Source: Albula goreensis (taxonomy: Eukaryota > Chordata > Actinopteri > Albuliformes > Albulidae). From it: 64,000 bases of DNA. Positions 51,401-64,000 of the stretch are shown one piece after another. Within the stretch, counting starts at the first letter, position 1, and the number at the start of each line of letters is the position of its first letter. Position numbers and translations under genes: made by a program. The stretch spans positions 18,061,332 through 18,125,331 of the forward strand of contig CM040746.1 of the NCBI GenBank assembly GCA_022829145.1, written 5' to 3'. The notes below the pieces were generated by a model, which saw nothing but the letters and a program-made list of their open reading frames with translations, made no database searches and was not told where the DNA came from.

Positions 51401-53521
51401 AGATACATCAGTGTCTATGCAGAACTGTTAAGAATTCCTCTGGGGAACAAATGAAGAACCCTAACAGAGCTATTTTTTTCTTGAAGTGTTGAACATGATA
51501 TTTTGCAACAGAGTGCAACTTAGAGTGATGACGCATGGGAAAATGTAAGCTATATAGATAAATGTCAAATCTGGATTACAAACATTATTAATACAAAACA
51601 TCTGGCAGCATCAAATAGCTCTTAACAAAAGCAAGTTCTTAGCTGTAGGTGGGTGCCTTGAGTCAAGTATTACACCTGCAGCCTGAGTGGATGCTTGCTT
51701 GTCATCTCCGTTTTTCACAATGAAACAGTTGTTTCCACTGGGCACTGGTCTTCAATTATAAAACTTGTCCTGTCTTCATGAATAAAAGTGTTGGCAGAGT
51801 TGCAGGGGTTCAGCCATACTCAGAGAAGGAACAGGCCTATGGGGGCCCCTCTGAATGCTAAACATGTTGCTGAAAAATCTGCCTTTTTCTGTTTAAGGAA
51901 AAGGGACCATTAGAAAAAAAAAATACTACGTCAGTCAACATCACATCATTATGTGGGTTTTCTACAGGGGGCATGTGTATGCTTTTTGTACAAATAGAAG
52001 TTCAAAAAACAAGTTTACTTGATCCAAGATTTTGGTGTTCATAAAACTTTTATGCAGTTATATGTCTTGAAAGGATTAATTACGCTGAATGCCTCGGGCG
52101 CATTGTGAAACCCTGAGTGCTTCTTACAATGTGTAGTGCAGTCTGTGCCAAGCTTCTCACTCTAAAAGCCTGCAAAGGAAAGCAAGTGGAACATTATTCA
52201 CTAAAAAGATACCACTTGTCCCCTTGGCTATGTCTGTTTACTGTACATTTAATTCTAATGTGTTACTGAGTTCATACAAATCAGCTATAGCTTCACAACT
52301 AACAGCCAAAATCACATCTCACATTATCTTCCTCTTCCACTGCACTTTGGCATTGAGGCAGAGATATGCATGGAATTAAATATTTGGTTTTCACAATAAC
52401 CTTAATTAAAGAAAGATGAGAATGTATCATTGCATCTTAAATCATGTCCAATTTTCTAAACAGTATGGAACATTCCTGCAAAGAGGGGCTCTCAAACAGG
52501 GAAAAAGAAAAAACCCACAAAGATTACATTTTCCCCGAGGGATTCTAATATGATATTTAACAAAGTATCTCATGGGAAATGTTCTTCTGAGTCCTACCCA
52601 GGGAATGACTTAAAATCTAAGAAGAAAAAATATATTAACCATATTAGAACATCATTGCTGATCAGACACAACCTTCATGGCAGTAATGCATTCACCTACA
52701 AACAGATCTTTTTAGTGTGGTAATGCTCCATGACATAAGGCATGGGTGGCCCAGGAATGGTTTTGGAAACATGACAGTGAATTCATCTAACTGCAGTGGC
52801 TTCCCCAGTCATCAGATTCAAATCAATTTGAGCTTCTTTGGGATGAGATGGAACAAACCTTTCCAGCACCAGCATGTGCTGGTCATTTCTTGGTCATGAT
52901 CATCCAAGTTATGAAACAGACTATTACCAACTTACTGTGTTTACTTTCAGACATCTAATATAATAGCAATATAGAATTCATGCTGTGCATGCGTGTCACT
53001 GCTCCAGACAAATGACTAAGACCATGCATGCAATAATAAACACATTATTATAATGTTAACCCACTAGACAGCTGTTGAGCTGGAAGGGAAGAAACGTAGA
53101 CGGAAACTTATTGGTTTGTTTGCTGAGTTTTTATTTACTCCTCCTGTATGCTAGATTGGGGGTTGGAATGTTACCAACATGTTAATATTATGGAACAACA
53201 TTGGCTGTGGGCTCAAGACATCCCAGTAAACTTAGTCCAGAAATGCAATATTTGTAACTGAAGGGAGCTATTCTGACTGTCAAATGGGAATGTGGAATGT
53301 CCCTAAACAGAGGGCTGAGTGATGGTGTAGCGTGATGATGTAGCTCAGCTTATCTCTTCCACTCACCATAGCAGATAACTCACTCACTGCCTCCTAATAT
53401 TTTGAAGTGATATATCATGGAGATATAATTAAAAAGAGATATAAAAAAAGAATAAAAAAACAAAAGAACAAGCTACAAAATTGTAATTACATTCCAGATA
53501 CATATAATGCAACAATTACCC

Positions 53522-53660
53522 AGTACTGTGAAAAAGTATCTGCCACTGTATGATCTTCTGAGTTTTTGCATATTTTGGTGTCATTTTTTTAAACATTCGC
53601 TCTATGTATTACTTGATCCCACAAAAAGCAAAAAGACCTAGCAAATTCAATGAGAAAAAT
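53522..53660. mobile_element. Probable fragment of a fish DNA transposon end
   Basis: Begins CAGTACTGTGAAAAAGTATC, followed by TGCCACTGTATGATCTTCTG and TTTTTGCATATTTTGGTG. This resembles the termini of an abundant fish DNA element that starts roughly ACTGTGAAAAAGTATTTGCC. Only one end is recognised, and it carries no coding sequence. Confidence 0.45.
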
Positions 53661-56188
53661 ATACTTTATTCAGGATTATCTGTATTCCAGTGGCTGTCAC
53701 TCATTGGTCATACAGCAGCCAACAGGAAACATTGTCCATCACGGAGCACCTGTTGATATGATAGTTTCAGACAGGCGCAAGTGCAGCACTACTCCCAGCC
53801 AAATGCGGACCGCAATGTGTGAGCACACATGGTGATGTGTTGCTGTAAGGCGAGTGAGTGAATGTGAATGCACTAATGCAAACACACTTGGGCCAAGGAC
53901 TGGAGAAGATGGACGAAGTCCAAACAGAAGGAAAGAGCCTTGACCAATACAAAGCAGGCAGGGAGAGAGCCTAAAAAACACTCTCTCCCCCCTCCCTCTT
54001 CATTTAGCTGGTCTCACTGGTGTGAAGTGACTGATTTCCCAATACTCACGACGGACTGTGGTCTTATGAAAAGCCCATTTGTTCTGCCTCGGGAAATGGA
54101 TTGCTTACAAATGACAGGAATGAAAAAAGGGATATTAAATATAACAAAAACAATAAACACAGACATCCCGCTGCACATTATTCAAAGCAACGAATCTTCC
54201 CAGACTGAAAGCAAAACAGTAGTAACGGTTCTCTCTGCACGGACGCAGTCGGGCTCCAAGGTTTCCTGCCACATTAGTTGTATCTGATCTGCTTGTATTT
54301 TGGGAAGTGAACTGCTTTGTGTGGTTTAGGCCTGAGGCGAGCAGCTGACCCCAGGGGATGAAGAGCGAGGGTAAACGATATGCAACCCGTGTCCCCTTTG
54401 CCTTGGAGATGCACAAAAGCCAATTCACAATGACAGGGGGCCCGGAAGCTGGTGGAAGGGGGAGCTTCAGCGGGGGTTTACAGGGCAGAATTCCAGGGGG
54501 GGCCTGTGGTGAAATAGCTTCTGGGCCAGTTGCATAAACATACACTAAGACATAGACTAAAGCTATTTTACTCTGGGCTAACCTGAGTCTGACTTGCATA
54601 GCTATATTCACTTTGCATTCTGGGCAGATTACAATATTGAATGAACAAACAAATATGGCTTGAGGTTGCTTGGGCAAACTTGTGCTATGCGGCTGCTTTG
54701 TTTGAAAACAAAGTGTACCACAGCAGTCATTCAAAGAGGTCTGAATCACAAAGGCATGACCGATTGGTTCCTTTAGGCCCAAAGTACAAAAGAGGTGTTC
54801 CCATCTTCTGTCCCAAATGCCCTGGGAAACTGCTTGTAGGAACTGGGAAGCAGGTTGAAGATCTTGGTTGGTTAAAAGCTCTGTCACTCTTTTTTACACT
54901 TCCTCATCCTTTATTTCATTTATAGTAAACATGCGGACATGGAATATATTCATGAAAATAGACAAACTAAAGTTGGGTTCTGGGAGCATGTGCAATTTTC
55001 CCATTAAAATCATATGGATTATGATATTGTTTTCAATACCTGAAAGTGACACTTGACTGCATGTACACTTATACATTTGATTATACTGAACTCTCCCTGG
55101 TCATTTTCTTTATGGATATTTTTATGCTCCTGGAGGAGACTCAGGTCGTTGTGATCAGTTGTAGATGTGTAGATTCCTTTCTTTTGTTTAGATAACGGAG
55201 TGCAGTATTGCAGATGACCTTGGGTAATAAATGGTTCATGAGAATAAAAGACTAAATTCAGCATTGCTGAGCAAAATAAGAAAAACAAAAAGCCCCATTA
55301 CGTCAAACTCATAATGAATGACACATAAGACTGTGATTTCATCTCTTTGTCCATAAAGCTAATTGAATTGGCCATAACTTGATTGCCTCAGCTTGTGAGG
55401 ATAGATTGAAACTCATCTGGAGCTGGGGATCACCCAGCAGTGGTCCTTCTGTCATTTGGACACAATTGACGTCGCAGTTGCTATGTAACCACTCTAGCTT
55501 GAATGACAAACTCAAGATGGTGGGAATCATCCACATAGAAAAAATGAAACTGAATCCCTAACTGTCATTTGATCTCTACACGGGTCACACACTTTGTTCT
55601 TATCTTTTACTCACAATTAAATGAAATTTATATTTTTTCATTTAAAAAAATGCAAAAAAAAAAAAAAATGCATTACAAAAATTCTGGCACCGGAAGAGTA
55701 AGACAGCAAATGTCTTCTGAGAGGTATTAAGGACAAATAGAGATTAAATCAATAAGGAGGTTTTATGGTTGCAACAGAAGTTCCAGGTTTGGGTTTCAAT
55801 TGAAAAAAAACATCAGTTAGTAGCAAAATTCTGTAATGTTAGTTGTTCAGCTCAAGACAGCAATGATTAAATGGCTAATTTAATGATTCAGCTGCATTTG
55901 TTTGTTTCAGAGGGGCATTTTCCTTCACTCAAGAAATTGATAGTAAAATATCAAAAGCACTGAGATCATTTTATTCTTACTGTGATTCTCTTCTGAGGAA
56001 ATTAAAGTTCTGGACCACTTCATGTATGGATAGGTACTGGTCTTTCTGCAATATTATCGTTCAGAGTTTTTGCTTAAGTCAGTAAGATGCACACTGCCTC
56101 AAAATACTGCCTCTCATTAATTTCGCAGCATCATACATTTAATATTAATCTGTTAATGCATCACATTTTCTACATTCAGAGGACAAGT

Positions 56189-56207
56189 ATATATATATAT
56201 ATATACA
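56189..56207. repeat. Short (TA)n tract
   Basis: About nine TA units in GTATATATATATATATATAC. Confidence 0.85.
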
Positions 56208-59200
56208 TTTCATGGCATGTCTAAGGAGGTGATACAATTAAAAAAAGAATAAAATAATATATATACCACAAATGAGGTGGTCCACACCTCATTTGTCTGT
56301 GAACACTTTGTTTGATTTGTATATGGCCTTTTTGCAGTGGGCTTGTTTTTGGCACTTAGATATGTATTATTATTCCAATAATATTGTGATGTCTCATATT
56401 GATTTAGTGTTGCTCACTGCTAGGTGCGTTTAAATAGCAGCAACAGTTATAAATACAAATAATGAAAAAGGTGACATGGCTGATTGTAGGTTTTGAGTAT
56501 GAATGGTAAATGAAATCCTGAGGTTGTGTCACAATGGGTGTGTCCTGTGAAGTCAGACATCTAGGCATACACCAATAAATTATCTAATTAGAATTAAGAT
56601 GGGGGGAGGGTCGTGAATGTGGTATGTGTATGTGTGTAGTTTCTTATTCATTTCCTTCTAAATTACTTGTTTCAGGTAAGTTTTTCCTGTTCCTTATTAC
56701 TTACAACACACAGCACACATTTATGCAATTTTAGCCCACCCCCTTACAAAACACAAAAACTGTGGCAATTGAAGGCATTTACTTCACTTTTGCAGCTGTA
56801 ATTCTGTAATAATAGCTCACTGACTATCTTGGAGGCCTCTTTGCCTGGCAACTGCCATGCCCTGACAGCTGGGTGCCAAAGCCACCAGGGCAGATACTGA
56901 GGTCAGTCACTGGTGAGTCTGGATGAACCAGCTAAACTCTCAGCGTAATTGCATTTGGAACAATTATTGTAGGAGATATGTGTTCGACCATTCTCCTTGT
57001 TGAACACCTAAAGTGAACAGAAATAGAAAGTACATTGAATGCTGCCTTGAGGGAAGTGAGATTTTGCATGTCCCTGAAAGGTCAACATCTATTCAGCCTC
57101 GTTTTCTCTGGGCCATGAACTAGATTAACATGAACATCTCCTCCAAAGTTAGACCTGAGCCCTCCTCCCACAAAACACCATTTTACATTATTAGTGTTTT
57201 TCTATTACACAAACAGTGTGGGGAACTGTTTAAAGGAACTATGACAATCTTGCAGCTACCTCATAATATGAAATGTGCAACAGCAATCCTGACAGAATGC
57301 AGGCTTTTTCAGGGAATCTTTGGTAAATGAAATATTACTGGATCCCTATTTTACTGCAAAAAATTATTTCAGTTTAATTCCTGGATTTGCTTAAACCAGA
57401 AGACCCAAACATGAAGACATGAAAACGAGAGACCCAAATGATAAAATGGAGGAAATTAAAAATAGACATTATGGTATATAGTACAAACAACTGCATCTTC
57501 TGCCTGAGCTTCTTTGAGAAATGTTTGACTTCAATGTGCTCTCTGACACTCTACATGCAACTGACAGCTGGACCTGATGTTAAGAAAAGTTTTAGTTGTG
57601 TCTAAGTAGCATTAATGAAACCCCAGTTTTGCTGACTCCAGCCACCTGCTGCTGTATGGTTTGTTTGGTACCTTTACAGAATCCAGGCATTACTATGTGC
57701 CATGTGGTTTGGTTATGAATCAAAAGTTAAATACCAGTAAAACGTTGGATGGATTTTAATTCATAGAATATTCTTATTATTAATATTCTTGGAATATCTT
57801 ATTATTATTATTATATTATTTTCTCATATAATTACTAATCAATGACCCTATTTTGGTGGCATTTATAACCTTTTTAGAGTATTAAATTCTGAAAAGAAGG
57901 CTATATATGGCAGATAAAGCTGCTTTGACAGGATGCTCACACAGATTTTCACTCAGCTGGTAACATGGCCTGATTTGTCTTCAAAATAAGCAATAGAAAT
58001 CATTGGCAGCACTTCTTCAGTCTTGAATTTCACACATTTGGCACATTAAGAAACTTTTTCACCCAATGACTTCCCATGCTGCCTAATCTTCGCTGGCGGG
58101 GAGGTTTCCATTAAAACTCTTCACAGTGTCTTTGAGATTAGTCAAGGACTACACTCACAACCTTTGCCATGGTAATAGGCTCAAAAGTAGATATTTTTTC
58201 CAGAAATTCCTGTTCAGATTCATGGGTGAAGGCACTCTCTCTTTCTGTCCTTCTTACTCTTCTTTATATTTGTTTGACTGGATCTGTAGGCAGTGTACCT
58301 TACGTAATCTTGTATTGCGCATGCACTTGGACAAATGGCTTCTCCGCTTCCTGCTTCTTGTTTGTTGGCAAACACGGCTGATAATGAGAGCAAGAGGGAG
58401 GAAAAAAATCTTTGGCAAATTGCAGAGTTTAGAAAAATATGATAAATCACTGACTCAAGTTGTTTAGAGTTTCCAAGACACATGCTTGTAAGACAAATCA
58501 GGATGCAAAATGTTTTATTTTTTAAAGCCTTTCCATGATGAACAAGCATTGAGCAGTGTGTGCCGTAATAGTGATTTAGTGACATTTTATAGTCAGAATT
58601 AAAATGTGTGTGAAAACGGTGGCAAAACTTTGTGGAGGGCTTGATCCTTGACACATTTTAAAGAAAGATTATATCGTTCAAGGAGAGGAAGTTATAAAAT
58701 GTACTTTCTGACATCATTTTCTTGAATACATGTGCTAATAATTTTTTCTATCAATCAAGCTGATCCAGATAGACCAAGACCAGGCAAAGTGTGATGTGAG
58801 ACTGCAAACTGACCTGGATGATTGCCACTGATGATAGCTTAAGAAACAGTGGCTAGCATCATCCCACTGAACTGAATGGATCCTTAGGATTTACACAAGG
58901 GATCCATCAACATAAGCTGGCTGGAGCACAAGAGGCAGGGACATTTGTGAGGACAAGTGGGGACAGTAAAGAACTGGAAACAGACGGTCAATTACTACTG
59001 CGACAAATAAAGCAAGTTCACAAATAGGAAGTTATTCTGACAGCCAGATCAGACGCATCATGCTGCTCTTTTCATCTGAGTTATTTATCGTGAAACACTC
59101 TTTGGAAGTTCTGTCTGTGTTCCCTTTTTGGCTCATTAGATGCAATAAAGAAAACAACAGCACATATTTTATTCATCCAAAAAAAAAAATCTGGGTGCAG

Positions 59201-61874
59201 TTTGATGAGGTATCCAGCACTGATCCTGGGTGCAGTGACATGCCCTGTAGTCCAGCAACGACTCCTGACTGTGTCATTGACGAGTGTGTCCTGCAGTCAG
59301 GTACAATGGTGAATATAGCTATAGCATCACCCAGGGAGGGGAGATTCCAGTCAATCCCTCTCATTCACTCTCTTTATTACACACAAAAGGTTGCTGTGGA
59401 TGATTGAGTGCCTGCAGTCTGCCTGGACAGGCCACACAAGCCAGGCAGTGCTCCAGTGCATTAGCTATGCAGATAATCTGCTGGGCTGTGAGGTGAAAGG
59501 AAGGCTGCTGGCTGCACATGCCTTCGAGTTGCCAGAAGATGTTTTGTGATACTGTGGGGTGGGACGGTGTCTGTGGGGATTGTAAGTGCTCATAACACCA
59601 TCGACCTTCAAACAATATGCTCAAAACCATCTGGCAGCAACTGAGGCAGACTCATTTGACAATTATTTTGTTTTATTCTCATTATTTTCTTTAGCTCAAG
59701 TTAACTGCTCAAATACCTGCTCTGACTTAAGTTAAAATACAAACAATTTCTTGTAGATTATTGTTACAATAAAACTGTCACAAAATGTAAATTTCCAATT
59801 CTATCTTTGTGTTTCTAAAAGGATGCCATAGAAGTAAAAATCAATTCCCAGCTATGACACTTCATGCCAGTGGCATAATGTTGCCTGCAGGAAAGTTTCA
59901 AATCCAGATATGCTCTGTAGACTTCTTCTTCTGGTTTAAGATGCCAAAAACATTTTTAACTCAACTGAAACAACAAATCTGTGTAGGTTAATGTAATTAA
60001 ATGATAGCATGCATTAATGGTTTCATTTAATAGAACTTCTCTTGATGAACATCCTCACTTTTGTTCGGTCTATAACATGTTGATAAATTCAGTGTTTTAT
60101 TGCATCTCTACATATGATGTAGTGGATGCTACTGTTTCTGATTACCTGCTGGGCTAACTGAAGAGCAGACAATACTCAAGTTAAGAAGCTTCTGTATGTC
60201 TCTGCATGTTGTCTAAAGCCCCCCTGGGTCACCTTTCTTCTTCCCTGGGTATTTTTTGGGTATTGGCTGCTTTTCTGTGGGAACCCACTTACCAGCCCAC
60301 TCACCCCTCACCCATATTGCTGGTTCTTCTTCTATTTTCGGGTATCTAGTAAACACACTGTTGAGTCACTACAGTGCAATGGAGACAGGGGGACAGTGGA
60401 GGAGAGATAGGCCTGAGCCTCCTACCTGCTACCATGACAAACTCAGTGGAAGCTCTTTCCCACAGTGCAGCTGGCAAGAAAAGGCGAATAGGGGGATGTC
60501 AGGAGGACATAAGGATGGGGGGAAGGGTGTATTCGCACTCATCTATTCGAAGGAATGTCTGAAAGGAAATGACTTATGCTGGTCCTCCAGGCTTTACTGG
60601 CCGTTGTTAAATCTTATATGGGCATAAAACACACTCCTCATCGTCCATGAACCCCTCCCTGAACCTCCATTCCCCATTCCTCCTAGGACTGTCCCCCAGA
60701 ACTGACTGACCCTGGGTGTAATCACAGAGCGTGGCGGCTGACTCAGCAGTTACAAGGGTGTCTGTGGCTGAAACAGGAACAAAACACAGGCACATTAAAA
60801 AAACTGCAAAAGCAAAGCAAGAAGACCAAACCCAATGTAGAGGGAGGCCTTGATGATTTTAGACCACTGCCTTGCACAGTGTCTGCATATTCTGAATGTA
60901 CCATATTCATGTACCTTCACACCTGTTGTGGCCCCAAACAGGGCAGAGTGATCAATTTTGAGGGGAAAATCCTTACCTTTATTGCCACAACTCTGCAGTT
61001 GACCAGAGAGGTCCAACATTCCCTGGAGGTCCTGGGCTTGTTGGTCCATTCTAAATGTCCCACATACCTTTTGGATTTTGGTGATGCGGCCCTGGCAATA
61101 ACAGCAGCTGGGTGCACATGAAAAATGTCTGGAGGGACTCTCAGCCTTCCAGACTTTTGCCAGGGTGTCTGTGTGAGAAACAGGGATCTGCATCTGTTCC
61201 CAGCGGAAAGTGGGTCCGAATTGGGTCTGGAGAACTCTCTCCCACCCATCTTTGTTATCCAGTTCGTTTCTGACTCTTGTTTATGTTACAGAATTTTTCC
61301 CCCCTGATAATCACTGGGGGGAGACTGACCCTCTGAGAACATCTCATTCGTTAGCTTTTTTTGGTTGCTCAGTTTGAGGACATAGTGTATTTAGGTGAAA
61401 TTATTTTTATTCATTTCCATTAAGGGGATAAGACATGCAAACAGTTTTGACACATTTTGAATAACAGTCATCACCTGTATCCTTCATCACCTGCCCTTTC
61501 CCCCTTGTCTCCTATGGACAATGGAGCATTTTGAAATTTGTCTGGAAATGTACCCTTATTTAGATTGTCAATCTGATATTTTATTCATAAACAAAAGTCA
61601 AGTTGCTGAGGACTAGGGGTAGCTAATGATGAGGCCTATCAATCAGAAACTCCATATGTCCTACAGACTGAACCATTCCTCAATGTTGTAGTCTGTGCAA
61701 CTATTGTAGCAGGGAATAATAGCGCATAGAAAAGGCAATGATTTCCCTTCCAATTAAATATCCTGGTGGCTAGACACAATCATGAGGCTGAACACAGAAT
61801 TGCAGAGTGGATTTTAGTGCATCCATTTCAGAAGTTGGATGGCCACCAAAAAGACAGCCATTCCCTAAACAAGA

Positions 61875-61912
61875 CCCCCACCACCCCCACCCCCACCCCC
61901 ACCCCCACCCCC
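61875..61912. repeat. (CCCCCA)n hexanucleotide array
   Basis: About six units of CCCCCA/CCACCC on the + strand. The minus strand carries runs of five G separated by T, which satisfies a G-quadruplex pattern. Confidence 0.9.
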
Positions 61913-64000
61913 GATCTCTCTAGTTCTCAGTCTGCTCTCCCACAAAGATCTGCACGTAGTCCCACTCCCAAAAACCTGCACTTCCACCCGCCTTCCCCAC
62001 CCACAGTCAGACTCCCCTGCTAATAACAGCGGCCAGGCCATGGATTATATCTCCAGGGGACCCACACAAATAAGGCATTGAAGAATGCTGTAACCTTCAC
62101 ACAGAGACAGTCTATTCCATAAACAGGCTTTATGATACAAATAATTGTCCCCTTTTTTCCAGGTCGCATTTGAGATGCAATGATTATTTGGTAATGTGAT
62201 TTTTTCTCTCAATATTAGAGATGCACTTTGGTGAGCAAGAAAATAATAAGGTTCTGTCGGTTCTGTAGCTACCTCTTTGATGTATGACCCATTGTAATGG
62301 CACAGGAAACCTTTTCTAATTAGTGGCCTTGACATGTGTCATGACAAATGAAGAGAAAATCTTTTTATAAAAATGCATCAGGTCGAGTGAACAATCAGAA
62401 AAACCTTGAGAACCCATCTTAACCTTAAGACCTCAGCAAAGACTGGAGAAGCAAACTTTGGATCCCATTTTTTCCATTGAAAAAACTTTTGGGGGTGCCT
62501 TTGAGTGGGCTGCCAGCAAAAAAAAAATCCATCCACCCCTCTTTTCACTTTGTGAAGCCATTTTTAAACTCTTCTGGGTGATGGTACATTCTGATGATTG
62601 TGTGGAGAGAACAGGTCAACGTTTTAATGATGTTTCCCAATAAGCAGCTGCCTTCCATCTGTGACTAACTGAGAGAGGGCAGAAACATCCAAATGGAATG
62701 TTCTGGAAGTCAAGGTCAGGAAAGATACCAAAAAGCTGTCAGAAGAAATTTTATAATGGGTTGATTCAGGGCAAAGCTTTCTCCACTTCTGGATTCATGC
62801 AAATATATCTGTGTTTTTCTGGTTCATGAGAGAGAGGTCATGCTTGTGCAGCATGTTGCTATGAAAAATTCATTTATTTTCAGTTGCACCGAAATAGGTA
62901 TACTTTGTGTCAACTTCTTTTATTGTGTACAGCACACCTGTTATCCATAACTCTTAATGAATGAACAGCCACCTTCTGACCCTTACCCAAGACCATTTTG
63001 ACACCTTGATTTGTTTTGCATTCAGAGCATAAATCATATCCAGTCATATATTCACTGCATTAATATTCCATATAAAAAATTGGTCCACAATAAGTACTTC
63101 TGTGTTTCTGATTTAAGAATATGTGCAAGATAGTGGCGGCTGTATGAATCAAATCCCAGCTCCAAATTGCTGGGTCAGGATTAAATCATTGGAACAAGTC
63201 ACACAGACTATGAGGTACAGCCAGGAGCACAAACTAGCTCCAGTCATATGCAAGATCCTCCAGCAAGACCACAAGACCAAGTGGTTAGAAGTGTGTTTTC
63301 AAGTTTAAAAGTATCACAGTGTTAACCATGGTAGTAACAAGCCAACAATTCGTTAGGCCTTGAGGCCTTGCTGCAAGATTTCTCTTCTGATTGGAGTTCC
63401 CAGTTTGTGTTTCCAATAGTTTGTGTGCCCATAGTCTGTAGTCTGGTTTTTGTTTCCGTGGAGTTCTATTGTAGGAACAAATAATAATTGTAACAGTATC
63501 AATGGGTTTCTCTACTCTTGGTTAGCAAATGAAAGGGCTTAATTACTAAAAGGTTGGATTATCCCTTTAAAACATGGGTTATCAGGGTGGTGGATAATGG
63601 TATTATTTTTATTATTACTATTTTTTTAATTTGTGTGGATGTGCACCTGTTCGGAGCTGACTTCTACAAATCACAGCCCCCTCTGCCCCTAATGAAGAGT
63701 TTTGAAATTGATGTTATTTTGAATTTGTCTGAGTCTTATCTAAAATGACTGTCCAGCACCTATGAATACTATATTTTGATATATGTAACTTTATAATCCA
63801 CATAACCAAAACAAAGCATAACTTTGCCATAACCTTATCACAGACACATCTTTCATATGTCCGTATTCATTTGGTGAGCTACACTGAAATGAGGATCTAG
63901 AGTTCTCACTGCTAACCCTGATTTTTAAGTTGACTACTTCATTGGAATGGCATGAATTTGAATGCCATGAATGTTTGCTGTTAGCAAATCCATTGAACAG

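Larger units (their letters stand above)
46001..64000. other. Distal upstream intergenic DNA, no recognised gene
   Basis: I found no exon chain with a known family. It contains a tandem duplication at about 46056-46097, (AAT)n at 48372-48400, a probable DNA-transposon end at 53522-53660, an unexplained 753-nt open frame at 54135-54887, a C-rich hexamer array at 61875-61912, and a GC-richer patch at 60250-61300 with splice-like motifs. The rest is AT-rich sequence in which I see nothing definite. Confidence 0.4.

Noticed and set aside
58126..58654. Overlapping open frames of 113 and 144 codons on opposite strands
   Set aside because: Neither shows a domain or splice context, and mutual overlap is typical of chance frames.

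Overview
The window looks like teleost fish nuclear DNA. It is AT-rich and gene-poor, and it is full of simple-sequence repeats, decayed Tc1/mariner transposons and short dispersed repeats of a kind common in fish genomes. The one gene I can support is an alpha-1B adrenergic receptor (adra1b) on the minus strand. I cannot tell from sequence alone which teleost adra1b paralogue it is, or which species.

Layout on the + axis: 1-4464 is the 3' side of the gene, with its probable 3'UTR and no other gene seen. 4465-4994 is coding exon 2 (TM7 and C-tail). 4995-22413 is a 17.4 kb intron holding a mariner remnant, a Tc1 remnant, other dispersed repeats and microsatellites. 22414-23368 is coding exon 1 (N-terminus to TM6). 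23369 to about 24100 is the putative 5'UTR and promoter, with overlapping upstream ORFs, a perfect CRE palindrome and an inverted CCAAT box. 24100-64000 is upstream intergenic DNA with no gene I can defend. It contains a 25-copy 23-bp minisatellite, long (TA)n and (CA)n tracts, a 28-bp perfect palindrome, a C-rich hexamer array, dispersed repeats and several stretches that could be conserved regulatory DNA.

The two exons join in frame (ATA-G / GG-TCA) to give a complete 494-residue class A GPCR. Conserved landmarks include D126 in TM3, DRY, the TM5 serines, CWLP, NPIIY and a C-tail block resembling mammalian ADRA1B. The exon break after TM6 is the one known for alpha-1 receptors. Regulation visible in the sequence is the CRE, the upstream ATG in strong context that overlaps the receptor start, and a (TTA)n tract close to the intron's 5' splice site.

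I did not find a clear undescribed system. The points most worth a second look are the overlapping uORFs, the CRE, the minisatellite's variant order, the fold-back element at 7632-7722, the 28-bp palindrome and a 753-nt open frame at 54135-54887.
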